Source of the DNA: Arion vulgaris
Lineage: Eukaryota > Mollusca > Gastropoda > Stylommatophora > Arionidae
Direction of reading: 5' to 3'
Length of the DNA stretch: 64,000 nt
Assembly (NCBI GenBank): GCA_020796225.1
Contig: CM036756.1
Location: forward strand, 59,426,616 to 59,490,615
The position numbers and the translations under genes are program-made. This document shows, one piece after another, positions 1 through 10,136 of this stretch (the first letter of the stretch is position 1; each line of letters begins with the position of its first letter). Below the pieces are notes generated by a model. It ran no database searches. It was not told the origin of the DNA and saw only the letters and a list, made by a program, of their open reading frames with translations.

Positions 1-19
1 AACGGAAAAGTGCGCGGGA

Positions 20-165
20 CCCTCTAAGACGAGTGACATATTGAAATGTAAATTAAGGATTAAAGAAATGGAAGTTAGTTATTCTTCTGTTCGCCGTCAA
101 CTTGTGAAAGTTGGTTGGAAAGTCCAACGGCCTGTGATAATACAAACCAATACAACTCCCGGCGA
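20..165 (+). pseudogene. Possible Tc1-type transposase DNA-binding fragment
   Basis: The frame reads LRIKEMEVSYSSVRRQLVKV then GWKVQRP. This has the spacing of the second helix-turn-helix of Tc1-like transposases, which typically reads LKEMGV..S.STVRRRL..AGLK.RRP. The reading frame runs on to 304 without further recognisable similarity. No DDE catalytic region, terminal repeat or neighbouring element end was found, so at most it is a decayed fragment. An unrelated short open frame is the alternative. Confidence 0.4.
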
Positions 166-280
166 AAGTAAGGAAACAAAACTGTTACAAATGGTGACTT
201 CCAAAACTGATTTAAAGAAGTTGGAGAAATGTCCAATTAATTCTGCGATGAAAGCTATTTCAATGTTCAAGTCGGAGAAG

Positions 281-600
281 TCAGCATGTCATTGGGAGAA
301 ATAATTCGTGATTTTCACATTTACCAAATGGTGAAACACCCACGAATAGATATGTTTGTGGGAGTGCAGAAGTTATTAATAATAATAGCCGTCCATCGCA
401 AGCAATGTTAACAACAGCCTCAGACATGTACTGCTGCACCTCTCTACTGTGTGTGTGTGTGTGCGGATGTGACTGTATAGTCCAATCCTCAAACACAATC
501 CGCTTCCACAGGTGGGGCCCCCATACATGATCGAGGCTAGACATGTAGGTGTTGTGTGTTTTGTCTCATCGCTCAGCTCGCTTTCTCTGCGCCTCAACGG
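281..600 (-). pseudogene. LINE 3' end, family L-A (C2H2-terminated ORF2)
   Basis: On the minus strand the translation contains SNLDHVWGP followed by CLRIGLYSHIRTHTH across two frames, then VQQYMSEAVVNIACDGRLLL. This matches the C-terminal tail repeated at 38095-38330 and 59085-59250, whose fuller form is DHVCPT(C/S)G.(R/G)LCSRIGLY.HLRTH, a C2H2 zinc-finger-like end typical of some non-LTR retrotransposon ORF2 proteins. The copy is frameshifted at a TG microsatellite near 450-462 and has lost everything upstream. It would have acted in target recognition or binding in an intact element; here it is a relic. Confidence 0.75.
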
Positions 601-1255
601 CTAAGTTATTACCACGGCGGTGGCTTGCATGAACAGGCTGGCCAGTCCAAACCATGACATTTGCCACAAAATATCTAAGGTTTCCAAATGCGAGCTATTC
701 AAGAACTAAAAAATACTTTTCGTGATGGATCTGGTATCTTTCAACAAGATCTGGACCTCTGCCACACATTGAAAATGGTGGGGAAAAACTGTTTCCCAGT
801 AGTAATCTAATGAACTAATCTGGCTTGAAAATTCGCTAGATTAATAACGCCATTGAAAGTGTGTGATCTGTTTGCAACCAACGACTTCTTAGTATAACTA
901 AAACGACTAGGGTCTATTTGCAAGCAACGTCTTTGTGGAATAGACTCAACGATAAAGTAGAAACATTAAAATTGTAATTCAAGTTTGGTACAGGGACCCA
1001 AGATTGTTCCAAAATTAGTATATTCCATGATAAACTATATAAAAAACGCTGCTTGAATGCCGATATTGAGTTTTATATGTCATATTTCCTGCATTCAAAA
1101 GGACATACTCACAATGTTGAATGTTTTATGTGTTATTAATATTATTCATAAATTATTCAGCTCATTGTGAACTATAATAAATTAATTGGTTAGGGTGCTA
1201 ACGTGTTTTTTTTCTTCGTTTTTCTGTCAATCAGATTACATAATTAATAGCTTTG
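601..1255. other. Unassigned AT-rich sequence
   Basis: I see no coding frame, repeat unit or element end here. It is probably decayed repeat or intronic/intergenic DNA. Confidence 0.5.
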
Positions 1256-1263
1256 AGGAACAT

Positions 1264-1515
1264 TTCTTCTTCTTCTTTGAGTTCGTTCTTTACAACCAAT
1301 TTTAATCACTCTTTGTGATATGTTTGATCTTTGCCAAGAACGTGTATATGTTGCACATTGGTTTGGTAGGCCCCTAAACGCATAGACTTCTACACGTTTA
1401 GGACACACGCATCCGATTTCAGCCAAACTCCCTTAATCGCTTCTTACGACTTGCGTGGTAACAGTGATTATATTCTTTATACTCCAAATTTGGGCCCCGG
1501 TAACTACTCGGGCGT
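1264..1515. mobile_element. SINE-like element family B, full copy
   Basis: About 250 bp starting with a TTC tract and GTTCGTTCTTTAC and ending GGGCCCCGGTAACTACTCGGGCG. It is flanked by the direct repeat AGGAACAT (1256-1263 and 1516-1523), a target-site duplication. Near-identical copies lie at 5353, 11629, 31488, 33304 and 57459. The element is non-coding. Orientation is uncertain: the variable TTC tract could be the complement of a 3' GAA tail, but truncated copies do not settle it. Confidence 0.85.
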
Positions 1516-1765
1516 AGGAACATGTGATTCGCTTAGCATGATTTAGTTCTGCTGGTTCCCACATATAACCAATCAGATCTGACAGCATGCTGCAGTCTAA
1601 ACCAGTAGATGTGGTATTGTGAAGTAGAGTTTTCTGTTTGTTATATCTTACCAATGCTCCATATGTGTGTCCTATTGTACACTATGCATGCAGCATATGT
1701 GGCTGGAAAGAAGCCGGAATGATACTGACTAGATCTGAGGATAGAGAACCAGTATATGAAACGAT

Positions 1766-1959
1766 GCCCACCTGCCCAGCATGTTCGTAACGCGTTGGAC
1801 TACGGGTGACAAGCCCTCTGTGAGTGCGGGCTCACTTCCGCGGGCTTGCAGAAAAGTCACAGGTTCTCAAGATTTACGGTGTTCGAAGGGTTACGATATC
1901 CATGGTACCGAGCCGAAGAGCTGAAAAGCTCAAGTGCTTCTGGATCAAAAAAAATGTGC
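1766..1959 (+). mobile_element. tRNA-derived SINE, family C
   Basis: The head has a box A-like TAACGCGTTGG and a degenerate box B (GGGCTCACTTCC here, GGTTCAATTCC in the 60.8 kb copy), the internal RNA polymerase III promoter of tRNA-derived SINEs. The body ends CAAGTGCTTCTGGATC plus an A-run. AACGAT occurs on both sides (1760-1765, 1960-1965) as a probable short target-site duplication. Other copies: 17135-17347, 20002-20213, 60800-60999. Confidence 0.85.
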
Positions 1960-2129
1960 AACGATCTGACTATTGACACCTATCGGAAAAGTGCAGCAGC
2001 TGAGTATAAATGTACTTATGAGGCAGTGTTAATAACGATATTTTATACAGTCACAGAAAATGTTTAGTAAGATAGTGATATAGAGTAAAAATAAAAGTCC
2101 AAAACAAAATCAATATAAAGTCGAAGAAC

Positions 2130-2247
2130 GGAATTCATTGCATGACTTTCCGCACATGAGTCAGTCATTCTCTATAGAAATAGCATGCCGTCTGCCGAGA
2201 GTATTGCAACAATCATGAACTTCCTAGCTTCAGCAACATTCTTAAGG
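2130..2247 (-). mobile_element. SINE family H remnant
   Basis: It shares the order of short blocks (GCCGTCTGCCGAGAGTATTG, AGCAACA, CAAAGAATGC, AACAGAACGATGCAGTCC) with 42745-42968 and 56315-56478. On the minus strand the 42.9 kb copy has a tRNA-like head. This copy is interrupted by a triplicated 44-bp segment at 2248-2382 and resumes with TCGAATCCATG to about 2410. Confidence 0.55.
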
Positions 2248-2382
2248 GATCTCATATCAAAGAATGCGCTCACGAACAGAACGATGCAGTCCGTCTCATA
2301 TCAAAGAATGCGCTCACGAACAGAACGATGCAGTCCGTCTCATATCAAAGAATGCGCTCACGAACAGAACGATGCAGTCCGA
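2248..2382. repeat. 44-bp tandem repeat, three copies
   Basis: A unit beginning TCTCATATCAAAGAATGCGC and ending GATGCAGTCCG is present three times with essentially no divergence, inside the family H SINE remnant. Such identity implies recent tandem duplication. Confidence 0.9.
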
Positions 2383-2589
2383 ACTCGAATCCATGTCCTG
2401 CTGAACGTAAAACAAAAGCTTAACTGCTTATTTTTGTAGAAAAGTCTGAAATATTAAGAAGACAGAAATGATAGTTATCTTCAAGAGGAGTAGAAATCTA
2501 CTTATTACAGTATCCAAAAATCTATCAGATACTATAAGAATAAATGCATGTATTAATATCTTTGGGCCTATTTGATAATATATTGAGGG

Positions 2590-3030
2590 ATGTGTTTTAC
2601 TGTCTGAACTGCGCGCTCAGTGCAAGGTAGCAAAGCTATGGGCACCTTCTAACTTTGGAATACCAGAAAACAAGAAAGCAGATCAGCTAGCTAAGGAAGG
2701 TTTTGCAGATGAGCAACCGAATCGTTCACTTACATATCAGAAGAAATGGATGGTCAACTCAATTAAAAAGTCACCAATACTAACACTAGAAGGCTACCAA
2801 ACTATGAACAGGATGCCATTCTGCGCCACAGAACGTAATATACTCTTACTCCGCTGTCACAATTCTGACAATTCAGTCGTGTGTTCATGTCTACAGCACT
2901 CACAGATCACATACTTCAAGACTGCTCCGAATAAAGCATATTCATTTCCCAGTGAAACAGTGCCTTTGTCTGCACTACAAAATACATCAAAGTTCATACA
3001 AGAGACAGTCATGCAGACGTAGAAATTATT
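2590..3030 (+). pseudogene. LINE RNase H / C-terminal remnant
   Basis: The translation contains AKLWAPSNFGIPENKKADQL followed by AKEGFADEQPN. The WxPS..GIPgNe.AD.LAK pattern is the last catalytic segment of RNase H domains carried by some LINEs. The frame continues through SLTYQKKWMVNSIKKSP and TLEGYQTMNRM to about 2900, then drifts. In an intact element this domain would remove RNA from the RNA:DNA intermediate. No reverse transcriptase part was found next to it. Confidence 0.7.
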
Positions 3031-3099
3031 TGAAGCGAATGAAAAGAGGAAGAAGAGGAGATACATTATAGAATAAAAAATATAATACTTCACACAAAA

Positions 3100-3633
3100 A
3101 TAGCATTCCAGAAAATAAAAACCATTATTTTCAAAAGTTCCTTGTCAATGGTAGTGCGGATAGGTTGTGTTTCAGTGTTATACATGACTCAATGATCTTT
3201 ATGGAAGTGTATATTTGACATTTAATAAGTATATAAACATATGGATCTCATGAACCGTGCTGAATTTTGACAAGAATATTACGAATACAGTGGATAGCTA
3301 AGGTTAGAAATAAGATGCTTAAAGAACAACACGTAGAGAAATGTTATCTCGCAGGTCAGGAAAATATGTTTTATGTTGAGAGAGATGCTCGTTCACAACG
3401 TTCCAACGAAGATAGAAAGAGTGACAGAATGACACACTTAAAGTATAGTTGAACATTGAGGCATGCTAGAAGATCAGCAATTTAATATTTGATTTAAGGC
3501 AGCGAACGTCCATGTCGTGTTTTGCGTGACGCCACTTCTTTCTTGTCAAATGATCGTTTTCTTCATTTGTTTTCTTAATATTCGTACCAATCCTTTCCTT
3601 TCTCGTTTTCTCACTATTATGTCTATCTTAACA
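3100..3633. other. Unassigned sequence
   Basis: No supported gene or repeat. A 61-residue open frame at 3267-3452 has no recognisable motif and is not called. Confidence 0.5.
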
Positions 3634-4625
3634 GTGTGCAGTTCGCACTGATGGTGGACACAGCGACTGGTTTATGGTTGAAACCGGAGTAAAGCAAGGC
3701 TGTATTCTATCTCCGTTATTGTTTGGAGTGGCCATTGACTGAGTTATGCGAAAATGTTGCAGGGACGAAACTGGCATCGATTGAGTAGAAAATAGTCAAC
3801 TAGAAGATTTGGATTTTGCAGATGATATTGCCTTGTTAAGTAGAAACAACCAAGATATGCAAAGAAAAACAGACAACTTGTCATATATAGCATCAAAAGT
3901 TGGACTGCAGATAAGCTATGAAAAACAAATATAATGAAGACACCTATGGCAAGTAATGCAGATATCACACTGGAATCTAAAATGATAAAAATAACAGAGC
4001 AGTTCACCTATTTAGGTAGCAATTTTGATTGCACAGGAAATGTTAAAAAGAAATTATGATAAAAATTGGCAAAGCAACATCAGCTTTTAAAAGTCTAAAT
4101 AAAATATGGAACTGCAAGTTATATACATGTAGTATTAAAACTAAATTACGAATTTTCAATTCAAATGTTGTATCAATCCTAACATATGCCAGCGAGAGTT
4201 GGAAAATGACTAAAGATATAGAAAGGAAGTTGAATGCATTTGAAAATAGATGTCTGCGAAAAATAATGAATAATAATGAAAAATAATAAAATGGAATGAA
4301 TTCAGAAGTGATGAAATCAGAGACATGTCTGGTCAACCACTAGTGACAACTGTTATAAGAAAGAGAAGATGGAGATATGTTGGGCACACTTGAGGAGAAA
4401 TGATCAACGAATATCAAAGCAGGCATTGAAGTGGGATGCAAGGGGTTCAAGAAAAAGAGGTCGACCTAAAGAGACCCTGAAACGAACTTTGCTGAGAGAG
4501 GTAGGAAATATCGGTCTCAGTTCCATGGAGGAGATTGAGCGAGTTGCCCAGGATAGAGCGGTATGGAGAAATTACTTGCAGGCCCTATGTAACGTATAAC
4601 GGTACGAGAGGAATTATTATTATTT
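3634..4625 (+). pseudogene. LINE copy, family L-E (reverse transcriptase to 3' end)
   Basis: The reading frame begins within the reverse transcriptase: VETGVKQGCILSPLLFGVAID near 3680-3740, then the catalytic box FADDIALL at about 3815-3838. The downstream region reads SVVSILTYASESWKMTKDIE in one frame, then SGQPLVTTVIRKRRWRYVGH at about 4328-4387, then RNDQRISKQALKWDARGSRK and SMEEIERVAQDRAVWRNYLQ, ending at a stop near 4599 and an ATT-rich tail. Several stops and frameshifts make it dead. It is 5' truncated, as is usual for LINEs. It is the reference for the two tandem arrays at 28.1-28.7 kb and 61.4-64 kb. Confidence 0.9.
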
Positions 4626-5342
4626 ATGTCTATCTTGTCTTGTAGATCTTGTTCATTTGCCGCCATGAGAATTGTATCACCAGTTTATTTTCGATTATTT
4701 ATGTTTGACATATCAATTGTTATTCCCGTCTTGTCTTCTATATATGCCTTGATGTTGTCATGGTGTATGATGAACAGGTCTGGGGACAACAAGTTAGGGG
4801 GGTATCGAATAATAACTATTCAGAACACGATTGGCAATCTGCTGAAAAAATTGCAAAATGGCTGGCTTGAGAGGTTACATCTCTCTCCATCAACTCTTAG
4901 AGGGTAATTTTCAAACAGGGAGACCTGTCGCGCTGCTGCTGTTTTCCCTCAGGGTGTATTTTAAAGATTCCATTCACATAGAGAGACGTTTCAGCGGCAA
5001 TATATTTGAATAGCGCTTACAACAGAGTACCTTTGAATGTATTGATGCTTCGGGTTATGGAACTCTAAATGTATCCTTTTCTCATTAAATGTAATTACTC
5101 AGCCCTCTATCAGAGAAGGGACATTCTTAATCTAGATGGAACATCTGAGCTAATTGCAATACGCTTTGGTCCTTCCGCATAGGCCGCCTTTATCTGCAGT
5201 ACTGTTCAGTGTGCACACATACTAAGATTTACAGGCTAGTAGAACATGCGAAGCAGAATAACGAAGTCTTACGCTTATGGCGTTATGATTTATCATCCGT
5301 CGAACATATCGGATGTTGGTTGGCAGTGCGCTACAGTACAAT
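4626..5342. other. Unassigned sequence
   Basis: I see no element boundary or motif. The open frames here (about 70-90 codons) show no protein family signature. Confidence 0.5.
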
Positions 5343-5352
5343 CTAGATCAGT

Positions 5353-5607
5353 TTTCTTCTTCTTCTTTGCGTTCGTTCTTTACGACCAATTTGAATCACT
5401 CTTTGTGATATGTTTGATCTTTGCCAAGAATGTGTATACGTTGCACATTGGTTTGGTAGGCCCCTAAACGCAGACTTCTACGTGTTTAGGACACGTGCAT
5501 CCGATTTCAGCCACACCTCCTCATTCGCCTCCTACGACATGCGTGGCAGGTAACACTGGTTCTATTCTTTACACCCCAAATTTGGGCCCTGGTAACCACT
5601 CGGGCGG
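5353..5607. mobile_element. SINE-like element family B, full copy
   Basis: Same structure as the copy at 1264. The left target-site copy CTAGATCAGT (5343-5352) is matched on the right by CTAGAT, which is itself duplicated by a hAT-type MITE inserted directly next to it (5614-5811). Confidence 0.85.
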
Positions 5608-5613
5608 CTAGAT

Positions 5614-5811
5614 CAGTGTTTCCCAATCTTTTTTTGGTGCCATGCCCCACCTAAACCTTCCTAAAATTCGTATGTCCCCTATGTAACATTTGCCGAATTT
5701 TTAATTTTTTCTTTCTAATTTGTTCTTGCTTGCACCACTTATTTTACATTGCCCCCCTTAACAATCAAATTGCCCACCTATGGGGCGTGGGCCCCACTTT
5801 GGGAAACACTG
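5614..5811. mobile_element. hAT-type MITE
   Basis: A 198-bp element with terminal inverted repeats CAGTGTTTCCCAA and TTTGGGAAACACTG, flanked by GGCTAGAT and AGCTAGAT (7 of 8 matching). CAGTG ends and 8-bp duplications are hAT superfamily features. It has no coding capacity and would depend on a transposase elsewhere. Confidence 0.88.
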
Positions 5812-5819
5812 AGCTAGAT

Positions 5820-6370
5820 CGTACTGGCAGTTGGTGCATTGATTCCAAGACACTGCTTAATCGAAGAAAAACAACTGTTATATAGTTCTCTTCGAATGCC
5901 AGCTTGTGTAGAACTGTAGTGGAAGGAACCAGCACATTGAAATATCTTTGAATACTTTTCGGTAGAAGTTTGAGCTTCAATGAACACACGATTTGCACGA
6001 TTATGAAAGTTAAGTGTTGTGTTGATAGCTGTTGATCACTGAACAGTGTCTTCTTGAGTCTTTTATCCCAGGGGCTGCTCCTTTTAGTAATTGAGTACTT
6101 TATAGCAATTCAAACGTTCAACCAGACGCAGTGGGAAAGATTCAGAAAAAAGAGAAAAACGTTAGACTTAAACGAGTAACGTCATGGTTGGGTCGGGCTG
6201 AGGATGTCTTTCAGCTTGTGTAGGATATAGAGCCTCTGGAAAAATTGATAAAAAGAGTCGATATGCTCACGGTAACAAGAACGAAAACCTAGTTCTTCGT
6301 AACGAAATGCTACAGAAAGAACACACGAATATCTTCTTTATTTCTTTTCTTCAATTCTGTTTGCCTCACA
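5820..6370. other. Unassigned sequence
   Basis: No motif or repeat that I can support. Confidence 0.5.
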
Positions 6371-6373
6371 GCG

Positions 6374-6610
6374 TCAGGTCATGAAGAGATTTCTAAAACG
6401 GGCCTTTGTATGCGCTTCGTAGATAGTGTCTTTCGTCGCCTCTGTTGAGGTCCATCTTTTACGTGGCCGACCTTTTGCTTTGTACCCATTGTATCGGAGC
6501 AGCATTACTCTTTGAGGCGCACTGGTGAGAAAGATTGTGTTGAACATTACTGTTTTTGTGTTCATGGTGACTTGTTTGCATTTTAAAATTAGAGTTTCAG
6601 GCATAGATAG
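6374..6610 (-). pseudogene. LINE C-terminal remnant
   Basis: The minus-strand frame contains YNGYKAKGRPRKRWTSTEAT and ends TKARFRNLFMT before a stop. The basic GRPRKRW patch followed by a short tail is typical of the post-RT region of many LINE ORF2 proteins. The last ~110 bp are also recognisable at 41590-41700 and 48640-48770, showing a shared 3' end. Confidence 0.65.
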
Positions 6611-6689
6611 GCGAGAATTACAAAATTGGGAACATTGTTACTTACACTGATAGGTATGTTGTTCGTCATTCCACAGCGCATACACAGCT

Positions 6690-7300
6690 CAGTTTGGCAG
6701 GAGGATTGTTTAGGAACAAAGCGGTTTTTGCTGTGACTACAAGTAGCATGACCGTGGAAATTATGATCATGACAAAGGCAATGGACTGGCTGGAAACGCA
6801 GAGCACAAAACATGTCTTCATTCTCAGTGACTCAATGAGCATGTTCAGGAAGGTTTGGGCGGATTATGTGCGTATGAAATGACTGAATCATATTTTGAGC
6901 TCTGGACTGCAAAGAACCATCTTCATTTATGAACCCACACATGCGGTAGTCAATGGAAATTCTTCTTCGAATGCTCCATATCGACCACTTGTTAAGCTCT
7001 CTGTATGATTTGTATGTGATCTGAGCCTAAGAGCGGTTGTACCTTGTACCAGTTATGCACCTACAAGTAGGCCAGCACATCCGATTTCTGCGATGCTTTT
7101 TATTGACTAGGGTAGCTTCCTAGGTCCTACATCAGTCGCCTCTTACGGCATGCCTTGTAGGTCGCAGTGGTACTATTCTTTGCTTCATTTACAGACCCCG
7201 GCACCATGCATGCGGTAGTCACGGGAAATGTATGCGCAGACAGACTTGCCGGCACTGTTACAGTGACAAGTACTAGAGGCAATGGACATGGCTGATACCA
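6690..7300 (+). pseudogene. LINE RNase H remnant, family L-F, split by a SINE
   Basis: The frame reads SSMTVEIMIMTKAMDWLETQ and HVFILSDSMSMFRKV, an RNase H core with the Asp of LSDS, closely related to the minus-strand copy at 55690-56280 (VFILSDSMSMIRKVETGMVR). A family A SINE interrupts it at 6961-7209; past the insertion the frame resumes as HAVVTGNVCADRLAG (compare HAGVRVNERADRLAG at 56 kb). Stops and lost residues show it is inactive. Confidence 0.82.
6961..7209. mobile_element. SINE-like element family A, full copy
   Basis: A 249-bp element beginning TCTTCTTCGAATGCTCCATA and ending GACCCCGGCACCATGC, flanked by a long duplication starting ATGCGGTAGTCA (6941-6960 and 7210-7229, 17 of 20 matching). 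Shares blocks GTAGGTCGCAGTGGTACTAT and TCTGCGATGCTTTTTAT with copies at 11.38, 14.05, 16.27, 29.53, 31.86 and 35.80 kb. Confidence 0.88.
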
Positions 7301-7335
7301 ATTACGACATGGCTGATACCAATTACGACATGGCT
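7265..7335. repeat. Short tandem repeat, ~21 bp unit
   Basis: The unit ACATGGCTGATACCAATTACG is present twice in full plus a partial third copy. Confidence 0.8.
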
Positions 7336-7467
7336 GAGACGACTTCTGACAAGAGATTATGATGGTGACTTTTATTCAACGTCCATGACCCGACTGCAGG
7401 AACCTGGACCCAAACGTGGTTTTCCTAGATTTGAACACTATACTGGAAGTAGCTTATATATTACATC

Positions 7468-7725
7468 ATGTCCGAGAAAATGAAATATTTTCTTCCCGTT
7501 AAACGTCACAGTGGTTTGGAGAGAACGGTAATGGAAGGCATGGTTCCTGGAATACGAAGCAGAAGACGACTATGGCGAAGGTGGCAGCAGAACATCAAAG
7601 AAATCTTGAACATAACGTTGGAAGAGGCGGGAGCATTTGCTAGACAGAAGCGTCACATCTGGCACATGAGAAAAAGAAATTCTGAAGGACTGTTAGGGTT
7701 GCAAAGTTCTGCTGATGAAAAGATA
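7468..7725 (+). pseudogene. LINE C-terminal remnant, family L-C
   Basis: The frame reads VKRHSGLERTVMEGMVPGIR, then SRRRLWRRWQQNIKEILNIT and LEEAGAFARQK. This is the post-RT tail seen in eight places in the window, with consensus GHIKRH.GLE.T.MEG..PG..GRPRRRW. Nothing of the catalytic domain remains here. Confidence 0.8.
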
Positions 7726-8035
7726 TTTAAAGATGATGCCCTACAAGTAAGATTTTTAAAAGTTTGTATTTTCTTGTCTTCGTATATGAACACGGATGTC
7801 GTGTTCGTAGGTCACTATTGAAGATGATCTACATGACAGCTCTTCACGTTTTCCGGTGAATAAATAGCACAGCTGAAGGCATTTTTACTTGTAATTAAGT
7901 AGACTGTCAGACTTGAGTCAATAATTCAGTAAAATTCTTCTAGTTGAGCCTCATTAGCTGCACGCATAGTACATCATAGCTATAGATGATTTTTTATAAT
8001 GGGGGTGAATAATTCATGGATACCTACTTTTATGT
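7726..8035. other. Unassigned sequence
   Basis: No gene or repeat recognised. Confidence 0.5.
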
Positions 8036-8239
8036 GTATGGTGTGTGTGTGTGCGTGTGTATGTATATGTATATAATTGTGCATATGCATACGAGCGTGT
8101 ATGTGTGAACAAGTACTCAGGATATAATAACACGTTCTTAGACACATACAATTACAGATGGACTATTTGAACTACAATTTAATTTGGAAATTGACTATGT
8201 CTGTCAGTTTGTGTGAATGTCGATGGGTGTGCGTATATA

Positions 8240-8292
<53 letters not shown>
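8036..8292. repeat. TG/TA microsatellite tract
   Basis: Interrupted TGTG and TATG stretches from 8036, ending in a pure (TA)n run at about 8242-8292. Confidence 0.95.
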
Positions 8293-8295
<3 letters not shown>

Positions 8296-8304
8296 GTATA
8301 CAGA

Positions 8305-8722
8305 GTTAATCAGTGCTACATAGAACCAATACTGACATACGGATGCGAGTCATGGACAATAAACAAACAGATCGAAAAATCTCTCGAGACCACAGTGATG
8401 TGGTTTTATAGAAGGATGATGAGAATTCCATAGACTGCTAAAATGACTAATGTTGAGGTGTTGAATGAGATCAAGACACAGGGAAAGCTTATCATCAATA
8501 TAAGAAAACATCAGTCATCATATTTCAGGAATGTGATGAGGAAGGGAGGTTTAGAACACATTGTGACAACTGGTAAAATCGAGGGTAGACGAGACAGAGA
8601 GAGACAATTTTGGATAACCTGACTTCATGGCAAAGTAGAGCGTCAACATCTGAATTGATAGCAAGCACCAAAGATTTGTGGATATCCATCATTGCCTACT
8701 CCAGCCGGCACGACACCTGAAA
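8305..8722 (+). pseudogene. LINE C-terminal remnant, family L-B
   Basis: The translation reads YIEPILTYGCESWTINKQIE, MWFYRRMMRIP, TAKMTNVEVLNEIKTQ, then GKLIINIRKHQSSYF and GGLEHIVTTGKIEGRRDRER. This is the region behind the reverse transcriptase palm, where (L)TYG.ESW is a widely shared landmark. One stop replaces the Trp after RIP. It ends close to a short TA run. A similar stretch is at 26830-27010 (+), and the L-A copy at 38340-38600 (-) shares it. Confidence 0.85.
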
Positions 8723-8744
8723 ATGATATATATATATATATATA

Positions 8745-9334
8745 ATGTATATCAACTATTACTCACGTTTATGTTCGAAACTGTGTGTTTGTACGTGTGT
8801 GCGCATAGCGGTTAATTGTTACTTGAAACAGAGCGAGCTACTGATAATATTGTCTTATTTACATTTTGAGACGACCAGAAGATTAAATTGTATTGCTTTT
8901 TTTTCTTTGACATCTGTGCTGAATTTATTTTTGGCAAATATGAATATTGATCTATTTACTGTGATCCAAGAAGGAGAAGAAAAAAAAAATCAAAGACATA
9001 AATAAATAAAGCATGTCACGGTCTCCACATCTCACTGAATATAATCGACGTCAATGCAATCAGGGTCCTATTAGTGTTCTGTTATTTTCAGATTTCTTGT
9101 GGGAATAGCATCAAAACATTTTATTTTTAGCAGTACCGAGGATGGTTCAAACCAATATTATTGTCATTATCTGAGATGCAGTCCAGGCCGAAATTTTCTG
9201 ATGCTCCTGCCCTACACGTGTAGGGGCCAACAAACGGAGGCGCAACGTATAGTCGTTCTTGGCTAAGGTCAAACCGTTGCCTACGATAACAGAAGGCAGG
9301 CGGGCTCAGGTAAAAAATTATAGGAAATCAGACC
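8745..9334. other. Unassigned sequence
   Basis: No motif recognised. An A-rich stretch at about 8975-9010 may be an old retroelement tail, which I cannot assign. Confidence 0.45.
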
Positions 9335-9600
9335 ACAACCGACGCGTGACCTCCATTCCAGTATTGTTAGATAAAGAGACATTCATTTAAAAACAGCACA
9401 ACATGCTAAATCAAGGTTATATTATGTTACAAATTAAGTTTAACACTAAGGAATATCGGCATTGTTACAATTTGTCATCAATAAATAACCATAAACTCAT
9501 ATATTTGTGTGACAATGCAGAAAACATTACAGTGTTCTATCAAACATTTATTAAAAAAACCAGCCCATATTGAACATCAATTTTAGTTTTAGCGTCAAAG
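9335..9600 (-). mobile_element. Interspersed repeat family J
   Basis: About 260 bp, non-coding, matching in reverse complement the copies at 16562-16830 and 46930-47235. Shared landmarks include TTGATAGAACACTG, GTAACATAATATAACCTTGA and a GAGGTCACGCG-like block. Superfamily not recognised; no clear terminal repeats. Confidence 0.75.
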
Positions 9601-10136
9601 CTAATCGTTCTTATGTTGCTGAAGACCACGGCTAAACATATCACAAATAGTGATTAAATTGGTCACTAAGAACGAACGCAAGCAAACATACAAGCAAACA
9701 AATGAAAAGTAGTCATGTGGTGTACAAATCCCGCTCAGTCCCAATGAGCTATGTAGAATTAAAATGAGGATGAGATTTGCAGCACCCAAAGATAACACAA
9801 ACTGGTGGTTATCTTCTTTCCCCTTACCCCCTACCCCACGATCCTCAAAGCTATGCCGCAGTTTTACGTGTGCTAGCTTTACTGTAGTTCACAATCGCTC
9901 CATCTCCCTAATCTGTGCAACGAGCGTTGCTAAGCGCTTATATTGAACAACACTCGTATATCAAGTTAGAGAGGCTTATCGAGCGGAAGGGTAAATGATA
10001 TATTGGAAGAACTGAATCAAGTCGCCTTTGAAATAAACTGCCATTGCACGATGCCTTTTGTTAGGAGCAGCAAGTAGACGGGAGTCAATTTTGCATTGTG
10101 GACGTGCCAGGGAAATATGAACCTCCTAAAAACTGT
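9601..10136. other. Unassigned sequence
   Basis: No gene or element recognised before the 27-bp array begins. Confidence 0.5.

Noticed and set aside
4626..4907. 93-codon hydrophobic open frame as a membrane protein
   Set aside because: AT-rich sequence, no family motif, no splice context; frames of this length are expected by chance.
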